NCBI GenBank assembly: GCA_002687515.1
Contig: NZAK01000056.1
Coordinates: forward strand, 18,643-65,418
DNA length: 46,776 bases
Origin: Rhodospirillaceae bacterium
GTDB taxonomy: Bacteria; Pseudomonadota; Alphaproteobacteria; Rhodospirillales; UBA2165
Direction of reading: 5' to 3'
Shown in pieces: positions 26,401 through 32,636 of this stretch. Below the pieces are notes generated by a model. That model had not been told where the DNA came from. It did no database searches and saw nothing but the letters and a program-made list of their open reading frames with translations. Both the position numbers and the translations under genes were made by a program. Numbering within the stretch: the first letter of the stretch is position 1; each line of letters starts with the position of its first letter.

Positions 26401-27216
26401 ATGAGCAAGTCGTTAAGCAAGCTTCTTATCAATGGCGTCAAGCTGCTGACCCTGCCGATGAAGCCCTACCGGCGGGCCAATACCCGTAGCTTGGTTTCGG
26501 AAGGCTTGGTACAGCGCCTATCGATGGCGGTGCCGGGCGGGCATTTAGATTTTGAATCGACGACCGCCCGTTCGCTGCACGATGCCAATTCGATCACCCA
26601 CGGAGAGCCCGAAACCGTGCGCTGGATCGACCAGCTGCCGGAAGGTTCCGTGCTTTGGGACATCGGAGCCAATATCGGTGTTTATTCGCTGTATGCGGCC
26701 TATGTCAGAAACATCCGTGTTGCCGCCTTCGAGCCCGGTGCCGCCAGCCACGCGGCATTATGCCGGAACATCGAAATCAACAAGCTCAATGACAAGATTC
26801 AGCCCTATTGCATCGCCCTCAGCGACCAGATCGGGGCCGACTATCTTTACATGGCCGATACCGGCGCCGGCCATTCCATGCATGGGTTCGGGCAAGCCCG
26901 CTCGGTTCAAGGCGCCATCGATTACAACTTCAGGCAATCGGTCATCGGTTACACCATCGACGGCGTTCTCGAAGCATTCCGCCTGCCGCCGCCCGACTAC
27001 ATCAAGCTCGATGTCGACGGTATCGAAGCCAAAATCATCAAGGGCGGCGGCGAAACCCTCGGCCGCTATGTCAAATCGATCATCGTCGAGGCCGACCAGC
27101 CGCCCGAGCGCATCGAAGCCGGCGAGATCAACAAATTGCTGGACGGTTTCGGTTTTCGGCTTCGCCCCGGCGGCGGCATCAAGGTGAGAAATTTAATTTT
27201 CGACAAACAGGCCTGA
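26401..27216 (+). CDS. FkbM-family methyltransferase
   Basis: 271 residues of the FkbM type. The SAM-binding motif I is VLWDIGANIGVYSLYAA, the post-motif acidic residue is in AAFEPGAASHAAL, and the typical FkbM segment YIKLDVDGIEAKIIKGG follows, with IIVEADQP near the end. Members O-methylate sugars, lipids or polyketides. The start is placed at ATGAGCAAG after TTAGGGAATCG; an upstream in-frame extension to 26278 overlaps the divergent SGNH gene's start and is not supported. Part of the carbohydrate/small-molecule decoration module. Confidence 0.85.
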   Translation: MSKSLSKLLINGVKLLTLPMKPYRRANTRSLVSEGLVQRLSMAVPGGHLDFESTTARSLHDANSITHGEPETVRWIDQLPEGSVLWDIGANIGVYSLYAAYVRNIRVAAFEPGAASHAALCRNIEINKLNDKIQPYCIALSDQIGADYLYMADTGAGHSMHGFGQARSVQGAIDYNFRQSVIGYTIDGVLEAFRLPPPDYIKLDVDGIEAKIIKGGGETLGRYVKSIIVEADQPPERIEAGEINKLLDGFGFRLRPGGGIKVRNLIFDKQA

Positions 27217-27224
27217 TCTCTGGC

Positions 27225-27243
27225 GTGACCGGCGGTCACTCTT
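27225..27243 (+). terminator. convergent terminator-like hairpin
   Basis: GTGACC-GGC-GGTCAC is a perfect 6-bp stem with a 3-base loop, 9 bp after the FkbM stop and followed by TCTTTC on the plus strand. It overlaps the stop codon of the convergent cyclic-nucleotide-binding gene. The T-tract is short, so a moderate terminator is the most that can be said. Confidence 0.45.
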
Positions 27244-27655
27244 TCACCTTATAGGATTTGAAGCTTTCGGGCTGATGGAACACCACGTCGGGCGGCGCCG
27301 AGTTTTTCGTGGCATCGTCCAACTGATCCATCAGCGACCGGATATGGCGAATCAGGTTGATAACCAGTGACTTCATCAGGGCACTGGACGAATCGAGTTC
27401 CGACTGGAAGGCTTCCTGCGGCACCAGAAAACAGACGCTGTCCTGTTTCGCCCGCGCCGTGGCGGTCCTCGGCTGGTCGGTGATCAGCGCCATCTCGCCG
27501 AAAATCTGCCCGGCCTCGATTTGCCCGAGCACGGTGTCCTCGCCATCGACGATGCGCGAAATTTCGATCACGCCGGAGGCCAGCAGGAACGCGGTATCGC
27601 CGTCTGCATTCTCTTCGAATATACATTCCCCGGCGGTATATTGTTTTTGGTCCAT
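27236..27655 (-). CDS. cyclic-nucleotide-binding (CAP_ED) domain protein
   Basis: 139 residues, essentially one Crp-type cNMP-binding domain. It opens YTAGECIFEENADGDTAFLLASG. The phosphate-binding cassette region reads QIFGEMALITDQPRTATARA, which keeps the Gly-Glu and Arg that contact cyclic nucleotide (FGEMAL...PRTATA). A helical tail (MKSLVINLIRHIRSLMDQLDD) follows, and there is no HTH DNA-binding domain. It is a stand-alone cytoplasmic cAMP/cGMP sensor that probably regulates a partner protein. The class III cyclase at 4289-7471 is a possible source of ligand, though 20 kb away. It is divergent from the SxtJ-like operon across 191 bp. Confidence 0.85.
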   Translation of the reverse strand: MDQKQYTAGECIFEENADGDTAFLLASGVIEISRIVDGEDTVLGQIEAGQIFGEMALITDQPRTATARAKQDSVCFLVPQEAFQSELDSSSALMKSLVINLIRHIRSLMDQLDDATKNSAPPDVVFHQPESFKSYKVKE

Positions 27656-27802
27656 ATCCTATCCCTTTCGTGAAGCGCGGCTAGACTATCACCGATTGGG
27701 CCAACGCTTCGAACATTTTATATGGGAAATCACGCGCGGTATTGAAGTCCATTATCCTTTTAGCAATATTCGGCTGGCAATTATGGGCGGTTGATGGTCT
27801 GG

Positions 27803-27818
27803 GTTGGCGCGCGCCAAC
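27803..27818. promoter_or_regulatory. 16-bp perfect palindrome upstream of the SxtJ/carbamoyltransferase operon
   Basis: GTTGGCGCGCGCCAAC is a perfect palindrome, 28 bp before the SxtJ-like ATG and in the gap shared with the divergent cNMP-binding gene. Its position and symmetry suit an operator for a dimeric regulator. As RNA it would also fold into a short hairpin. Confidence 0.35.
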
Positions 27819-27846
27819 GCGATACGGCGGAAACATCGGATTAGGC

Positions 27847-28281
27847 ATGAACAAGGACCTCGATCTCCACGAAAACCTGAGGCGGGAACACGCGGTCAAA
27901 CACAGTTCGAACCGCGCCTTCGGTATCGTTTTCACGGTGCTGTTCCTGATTGTCGCGCTCTATCCGCTGATCGGCGGGGAACCGCCGGTATGGTGGGCGC
28001 TGATCGTGGCGGCGCTGTTCCTTATGGCGGCGCTTTTTATCCCGCGGCTTCTGGCGCCGCTCAATTCGGTGTGGCAGAAATTCGGTCAAATTCTGCATGG
28101 CATCGTAAATCCCCTGGTTATGGGCCTTCTGTTTTACGTGACCGTGACCCCGACAGGGCTTATTATGCGCCTGTTTGGTAAGGTTCCGCTGCACCTGAAA
28201 TTCAATGCGCATGCGGACAGCTATTGGATCGAACGGGTTCCGCCGGGGCCCGATCCGAAATCGATGAACCGGCAGTTCTAG
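27847..28281 (+). CDS. SxtJ-like small membrane protein
   Basis: 144 residues beginning MNKDLDLHENLRREHAVKHSSNRAFGIVF. There are two N-proximal membrane helices (about 24-65) and a third around 85-110 (ILHGIVNPLVMGLLFYVTVTPTGLIMRL), then a short tail ending PDPKSMNRQF. The FGxVF start, the helix pair and W-containing C-terminal tail match the SxtJ family, which is regularly found next to carbamoyltransferases in natural-product and surface-glycan loci; its function is not established. An in-frame upstream ATG at 27742 is rejected because it reads through the promoter region. It is followed 8 bp later by the DUF5989 gene and then the carbamoyltransferase gene. Confidence 0.8.
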   Translation: MNKDLDLHENLRREHAVKHSSNRAFGIVFTVLFLIVALYPLIGGEPPVWWALIVAALFLMAALFIPRLLAPLNSVWQKFGQILHGIVNPLVMGLLFYVTVTPTGLIMRLFGKVPLHLKFNAHADSYWIERVPPGPDPKSMNRQF

Positions 28282-28289
28282 GATAAATT

Positions 28290-28439
28290 ATGGCATTCAT
28301 CGTCGAGCTTTGGGCCTTTCTGCGCATCCGCAAGAAATACTGGTTGTTGCCGGTTTTCGTCATGTTCGTGCTGTTCGGCGGTTTGGTCGTCTTAAGCCAA
28401 GGCTCGGCGGTAGCGCCCTTTATCTACACCTTGTTTTAG
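28290..28439 (+). CDS. DUF5989 small membrane protein
   Basis: A 49-residue protein, MAFIVELWAFLRIRKKYW followed by one membrane helix (LLPVFVMFVLFGGLVVL) and the tail SQGSAVAPFIYTLF. The pattern ELWxFLxxRKKYWLLP and the terminal APFIYTLF are characteristic of DUF5989, a tiny family almost always encoded beside SxtJ and a carbamoyltransferase. It probably anchors or scaffolds the enzyme at the membrane; this is inferred from conserved linkage only. It lies 8 bp after the SxtJ-like stop, and its own stop overlaps an alternative GTG start of the carbamoyltransferase. Confidence 0.82.
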   Translation: MAFIVELWAFLRIRKKYWLLPVFVMFVLFGGLVVLSQGSAVAPFIYTLF

Positions 28440-28451
28440 GTGGCGCCGCCC

Positions 28452-30287
28452 ATGCGCGTTCTCGGTATTTCCGCCTTTTATCACGACAGCGCCGCCGCCC
28501 TGATCGAAGACGGGCATATCGTCGCCGCCGCCCAGGAAGAACGCTTCACCCGCAAGAAACAGGATGCGGGCTTTCCCGAGCATGCCATCGCCTATTGCCT
28601 GGAGGCCGCCGGTTGTTCGCTGCATGAAGTCGATTTTGTCGCCTTCTACGACAAGCCGTTTCTCAAATTCGAGCGGCTCTTGGAAACCTACCTGTCTTTC
28701 GCGCCAAGGGGGTTCACCTCGTTCCGCATGGCGATGCCTTTGTGGCTGCGCGAAAAGCTGTTTCAAAAGGACCTGCTGCGCAAGGAGTTCAAAAAATACG
28801 ATTCCGGCTTCGATTGGCAGACCAAGCTTTTGTTTTCCGAACATCACCAAAGCCACGCCGCCAGCGCATTTTTCCCATCGCCGTTCAGCGATGCCGTGGT
28901 CTTGACCATGGACGGCGTCGGCGAATGGGCGACCACATCGGTGGCCCATGGCGAGGGCAGCCGGCTCGAAGTGGTGAAGGAGTTGCATTTCCCGCATTCC
29001 CTGGGGCTGCTTTATTCGGCCTTTACCTATTACACCGGCTTCAAGGTCAATTCCGGCGAATACAAGGTGATGGGCCTGGCCCCCTATGGCGAACCCAAAT
29101 ACGCGCAGTTGATTCTCGACAACCTGGTCGATGTGAAGGAAGACGGCACCTTCCGCCTGGATCAGAGCTATTTCGACTACTGCACCGGTTTGCGCATGAC
29201 CAACGCCAAGTTCGATGCGCTGTTCGGCGCGCCGCCGCGCAATCCGGAATCGCTGTTGACCGGCCGCGAGATGGACCTGGCCGCATCGATCCAGGCGGTG
29301 ACCGAGGAAATCGTGCTCAAATTGACCCGCGCGCTGGCGGCCGAGGGCGGATCGAAAAACCTCTGCCTGGCCGGCGGCGTCGCCCTCAACTGTGTCGCCA
29401 ACGGCAAGATTTTGCGCGACGCCAAGTTCGACAACATCTGGGTGCAACCGGCGGCCGGCGATGCCGGCGGCTCCCTCGGCGCGGCGCTTTGCGCCTACCA
29501 TCTGTTCCAGGACCAGCCGCGCGCAGTTAACGGCGGCGGCGATTTCATGGCGGGCTCCTATCTCGGCCCCGAATTCTCGGATGCCGAAATCAAGGCGCGG
29601 CTGGGCCAGGCCGGCGCCCGGCTGACCGAGCTTGCCACCGGCGAGATGATCGAAACCGTCGCCCAGGCCCTGGCCGACGGCAAAGCCGTCGGCTGGTTCC
29701 AGGGCCGCATGGAATTCGGCCCGCGCGCCCTCGGCAACCGGTCGATCCTCGGCGATGCGCGCTCGCCGGAAATGCAGAAAACCCTGAACCTGAAGATCAA
29801 GTACCGCGAATCCTTCCGCCCCTTCGCGCCGTCGGTACGCCGTGAGGATGTTGCCGACTGGTTCGAATTGGATGCCGACAGCCCCTATATGCTGCTGGTC
29901 GCCGATGTCGCCAAGAAACGGCAGAAGGAAATGAGCGCCGACCAGAACGCCCTGTTCGGCATTGATAAATTGAACGTGGCGCGCTCCGATATTCCGGCCG
30001 TTACCCATGTCGACTATTCGGCGCGGGTGCAGACCGTGGCCGAAGACACCAACCCGCTCTATCACGCGCTGTTGACCCGCTTCAAGGAACTGACCGATTG
30101 CCCGGTGATCGCCAATACCAGTTTCAACGTCCGCGGCGAGCCCATCGTGTGCAGTCCCGAGGACGCATTTCATTGTTTCATGGGCACCGAACTGGACCTT
30201 CTCGCCATCGGCAACTTTATTCTTTACAAGGGCGAACAGGATCCCGCCCTCAAGGTCGATTACAAGGATGCCTTCGAGTTGGATTGA
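28452..30287 (+). CDS. carbamoyltransferase (NodU/CmcH family)
   Basis: 611 residues starting MRVLGISAFYHDSAAALIEDGHIVAAAQEERFTRKK, the classic N-terminus of the family. The YrdC-like/Kae1-like ATPase part includes FSEHHQSHAASAF (metal-binding His) and LTMDGVGEW. The C-terminal domain contains GWFQGRMEFGPRALGNRSIL and NTSFNVRGEPIV. Such enzymes transfer the carbamoyl group of carbamoyl phosphate via carbamoyl-AMP to hydroxyls of sugars or natural products. ATG 28452 is preferred to GTG 28440 because the family starts at MxILGIS. It is the last gene of the SxtJ-DUF5989-carbamoyltransferase unit. An 18-bp palindrome follows 13 bp after the stop. Confidence 0.92.
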   Translation: MRVLGISAFYHDSAAALIEDGHIVAAAQEERFTRKKQDAGFPEHAIAYCLEAAGCSLHEVDFVAFYDKPFLKFERLLETYLSFAPRGFTSFRMAMPLWLREKLFQKDLLRKEFKKYDSGFDWQTKLLFSEHHQSHAASAFFPSPFSDAVVLTMDGVGEWATTSVAHGEGSRLEVVKELHFPHSLGLLYSAFTYYTGFKVNSGEYKVMGLAPYGEPKYAQLILDNLVDVKEDGTFRLDQSYFDYCTGLRMTNAKFDALFGAPPRNPESLLTGREMDLAASIQAVTEEIVLKLTRALAAEGGSKNLCLAGGVALNCVANGKILRDAKFDNIWVQPAAGDAGGSLGAALCAYHLFQDQPRAVNGGGDFMAGSYLGPEFSDAEIKARLGQAGARLTELATGEMIETVAQALADGKAVGWFQGRMEFGPRALGNRSILGDARSPEMQKTLNLKIKYRESFRPFAPSVRREDVADWFELDADSPYMLLVADVAKKRQKEMSADQNALFGIDKLNVARSDIPAVTHVDYSARVQTVAEDTNPLYHALLTRFKELTDCPVIANTSFNVRGEPIVCSPEDAFHCFMGTELDLLAIGNFILYKGEQDPALKVDYKDAFELD

Positions 30288-30300
30288 CGGCGTCGCTTCC

Positions 30301-30318
30301 GCCTGAAATATTTCAGGC
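30301..30318. promoter_or_regulatory. 18-bp perfect palindrome before the ThDP enzyme gene
   Basis: GCCTGAAATATTTCAGGC is an exact palindrome located 13 bp after the carbamoyltransferase stop and 38 bp before the ThDP-enzyme ATG. It could be a regulator operator for the downstream operon, or a 7-bp RNA hairpin with an AUAU loop. The sequence after it (CCGTACC) is not T-rich, so a Rho-independent terminator is unlikely. Confidence 0.45.
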
Positions 30319-30356
30319 CCGTACCAACAACCGAAATACCGGAGGCAAACATAGTC

Positions 30357-32066
30357 ATGCCGAAACGCCCTCAACCGACAACCGCGGCGGAAGCCTTCCT
30401 GATGGCGCTCAAGGCCAACGGCGTCGATTACCTGTTCGCCAACGCCGGCACCGATTTCGCGCCGGTGATCGAAGGCCTGGCCAATCAGGGATCGTTCAGC
30501 GAGCACCTGCCCGAACCGGTGGTCATTCCCCACGAAACCGCCGCCGCCGCCATCCCGCATGGTTATTACCTGATGACCGGCAAACCGCAGGCGCTGATGG
30601 TGCATGTCAATGTGGGCCTCGCCAATACGGTGATGGGCGCGATCAACGCGGCCAGCGAAAACATTCCGCTGATGGTCTTGGCCGGGCGCACGCCGATAAC
30701 CGAGCACGAACGCCTGGGCGCCCGCATAACGCCAATCCAGTACGGCCAGGAAATGTTCGATCAGGGCGGCATGGTGCGCGAATCGACAAAATGGAATTAC
30801 GAATTGCGCTACCCGGAACAGGCGGCCGCCCTGGTCAACCGCGCCATGACCATCGCCATGAACGATCCCAAGGGTCCCGTCTATCTGTGCCTGCCGCGCG
30901 AGCCCCTGGCCGAAGCCTGGCCCGAGGGCAAGGAATTCGGCCCGCCGATCCAGGCCCTGCCCAGTGCGCCGCAGCCCGACCGGGCGGCCATCAACGAGGC
31001 CGCGCAATTGATCGCCGACGCCGAATATCCGTTGATGATCTGCACCCGCGCCGATGTCGGCGGTGCCGGAGCCGAAATGGTCGCCCGCATCGCCGAGGAC
31101 TTTGCCGTGGCCGTGGCCGAATCCTGGCCGAGCCGCAATACCATGCCGTCGGCCCATCCCATGCATGCCGGCTTCGATGTCGGGCCCGAGGTCAAGAAGG
31201 CCGACGTCATCCTGGTGGTCGATTGCATGGTGCCCTGGATCGACAAGTTTCATGCCCCGGGACCGGAAACCACGGTCATTCACATCGGGCCCGACCCCTT
31301 GTTTTCCGGCATGCCGGTGCGCAGTTTCCAATCCGACATTGCAATTCCCGGCGACACCGCCGCGGCGATGAGCGCGCTGCACGAGGAATTGTCGGAGCGC
31401 GCGCAAAAGAACCAGGACCGCTACGACGCCATCAAGGAAGCCGGCGATGCCCGGCGCCAGGCCCTGGCCGAACGCGCCGCGTCCGGCAACGGCGCGCCGA
31501 TGACCCATGCCTGGGTGGCCAAATGCCTGTCCGATGCGATGGACGACGATGCCGTGGTCTTCAACGAATTGGGTGCGCCGCCACAATTCATGGATCTGAA
31601 GGGCCCCAACCGCCATTTCAACCCGCCCCAATCCGGTGGCCTTGGCTGGGCATTCCCGGCGGCGCTCGGCGCCTGCCTTGCCGACCGGGACCGGCTGGCC
31701 ATCGCCTGCGTCGGCGACGGTTCCTACATCTTCGCCAATCCGGTCGCCTGCCATATGGTTTCCCAATCGCTGGATCTGCCGATCCTGGTAATCGTCTTCA
31801 ACAACGGTGTCTGGAACGCCGTGCGCCGGGCGGCCCTCGCCCTCTACCCCGATGGCCAGGCGTCGAAGATGAACACCATGCCCATTACATCGCTCAGGCC
31901 TAGTCCCGATTATACGCAGATCGCCCAGGCTTCCGGCCACTGGGCCGAGAAGGTGGAATCCGGCAGCGACCTGCCGGCGGCGCTGGAACGCGCGCTGAAC
32001 GTGATCAAGAGCGAACGCCGCCTGGCATTGTTGGAACTGAATATTGCCGTCGCCAACACCTTGTAG
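30357..32066 (+). CDS. thiamine-diphosphate-dependent enzyme (acetolactate synthase / benzoylformate decarboxylase-like)
   Basis: 569 residues with the three-domain ThDP layout. The N-terminal PYR domain contains NGVDYLFANAGTDFAPVIE and the catalytic Glu in PHETAAAAIPHGYYLMTGKP. A central Rossmann-like domain follows (about 200-330). The C-terminal PP domain carries the ThDP motif GDGSYIFANPVACH...NNGVWNAVRRA. Members split or join C-C bonds next to a keto group. The specific reaction is not clear; a 2-keto acid decarboxylase, or a lyase for 2-hydroxyacyl-CoA, is possible given the thioesterase gene 27 bp downstream. GGAGG lies 12 bases before the ATG. It starts the operon-like run up to 37545. 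Confidence 0.87.
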   Translation: MPKRPQPTTAAEAFLMALKANGVDYLFANAGTDFAPVIEGLANQGSFSEHLPEPVVIPHETAAAAIPHGYYLMTGKPQALMVHVNVGLANTVMGAINAASENIPLMVLAGRTPITEHERLGARITPIQYGQEMFDQGGMVRESTKWNYELRYPEQAAALVNRAMTIAMNDPKGPVYLCLPREPLAEAWPEGKEFGPPIQALPSAPQPDRAAINEAAQLIADAEYPLMICTRADVGGAGAEMVARIAEDFAVAVAESWPSRNTMPSAHPMHAGFDVGPEVKKADVILVVDCMVPWIDKFHAPGPETTVIHIGPDPLFSGMPVRSFQSDIAIPGDTAAAMSALHEELSERAQKNQDRYDAIKEAGDARRQALAERAASGNGAPMTHAWVAKCLSDAMDDDAVVFNELGAPPQFMDLKGPNRHFNPPQSGGLGWAFPAALGACLADRDRLAIACVGDGSYIFANPVACHMVSQSLDLPILVIVFNNGVWNAVRRAALALYPDGQASKMNTMPITSLRPSPDYTQIAQASGHWAEKVESGSDLPAALERALNVIKSERRLALLELNIAVANTL

Positions 32067-32093
32067 AACAAAGAGCTTGAACGGAGGACGATC

Positions 32094-32504
32094 ATGAAGG
32101 ACAGCTTGAAAGCGGGTATCAAGGTCAGCAAAACCATCGCCATAGACCGGTCCCGCACCATCGGCTTCATGGGCGATGAAGGCCGCGTCTATGGGACACC
32201 GCGCATGGTTGAGGATTTCGAGGATACCTGCCGCAACTTCCTCCTCGAACATTTGGACGATGGCGAGGATACGGTCGGCACCCATGTCAGCGTGGATCAT
32301 ATGGCGCCCACCGTGGAAGACGATCAGGTCACCTTCGAAGTCGAGATCACCAAAGTCGACGGGCGTATGGTGACCATGCAAGCGACGGTCTCGGATTCGG
32401 TGGAACCGGTCGGGCGCGGCACCCACAGCCGCTTCGTCGTCGATAAGGCGAAGACCTTCGAGCGGCTCAAGGCAAAGCGGGAAAAAGCGCTGGGCGCGAA
32501 ATAA
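32094..32504 (+). CDS. FlK-like hotdog thioesterase
   Basis: 136 residues. The segment VYGTPRMVEDFEDTCRNFLLEHLDDGEDTVGTHVSVDHMAPT aligns with the fluoroacetyl-CoA thioesterase (FlK) family, including the Thr in YGTP, the acidic helix, and His in VDHMAPT. The strands VTFEVEITKVDGRMVTMQATVSD and GTHSRFVVDKAKTFERL complete the hotdog fold. It is probably a cytoplasmic acyl-CoA hydrolase that removes a small or toxic CoA ester. CGGAGG lies just before the start. It lies 27 bp after the ThDP-enzyme stop, in the same operon, so the ThDP enzyme may make or prevent a CoA ester that this enzyme clears. Confidence 0.82.
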   Translation: MKDSLKAGIKVSKTIAIDRSRTIGFMGDEGRVYGTPRMVEDFEDTCRNFLLEHLDDGEDTVGTHVSVDHMAPTVEDDQVTFEVEITKVDGRMVTMQATVSDSVEPVGRGTHSRFVVDKAKTFERLKAKREKALGAK

Positions 32505-32540
32505 GGCGGGCGCCGCCGAATAACCCCAATTTTTGTAATT

Positions 32541-32557
32541 TGTTCGGGAACCGAACA
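32541..32557. promoter_or_regulatory. 17-bp palindromic operator candidate
   Basis: TGTTCGG-GAA-CCGAACA has perfect 7-bp arms around a 3-base centre. It abuts a promoter-like element immediately downstream, so it is well placed for a dimeric activator or repressor of the second molybdoenzyme operon. No regulator gene is nearby. It does not match the alphaproteobacterial LexA pattern GTTC-N7-GTTC. Confidence 0.5.
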
Positions 32558-32585
32558 TTGATCGGTGGGCCGTCTCTGTTAATAT
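32558..32585 (+). promoter_or_regulatory. sigma-70-like promoter for the second molybdoenzyme operon
   Basis: TTGATC, a 16-bp spacer and TAATAT lie 51 bp before the TTG start of the molybdoenzyme gene. The -35 starts one base after the palindromic operator candidate. AAGGAA serves as ribosome site about 8 bases before the TTG. Confidence 0.45.
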
Positions 32586-32636
32586 GTCGAGATCAGGCGC
32601 CGTAATGCGGCCGGTACTGAGAAGGAACCGGGTAGC

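Noticed and set aside
26378-26404. A tRNA T-arm-like string (GGGGTTCGATTCCC on the minus strand) before the FkbM gene, considered as an attachment-site or tRNA remnant.
   Set aside because: No acceptor, anticodon or D-arm can be built around it, and it does not match the selC 3' end beyond the general T-loop consensus.
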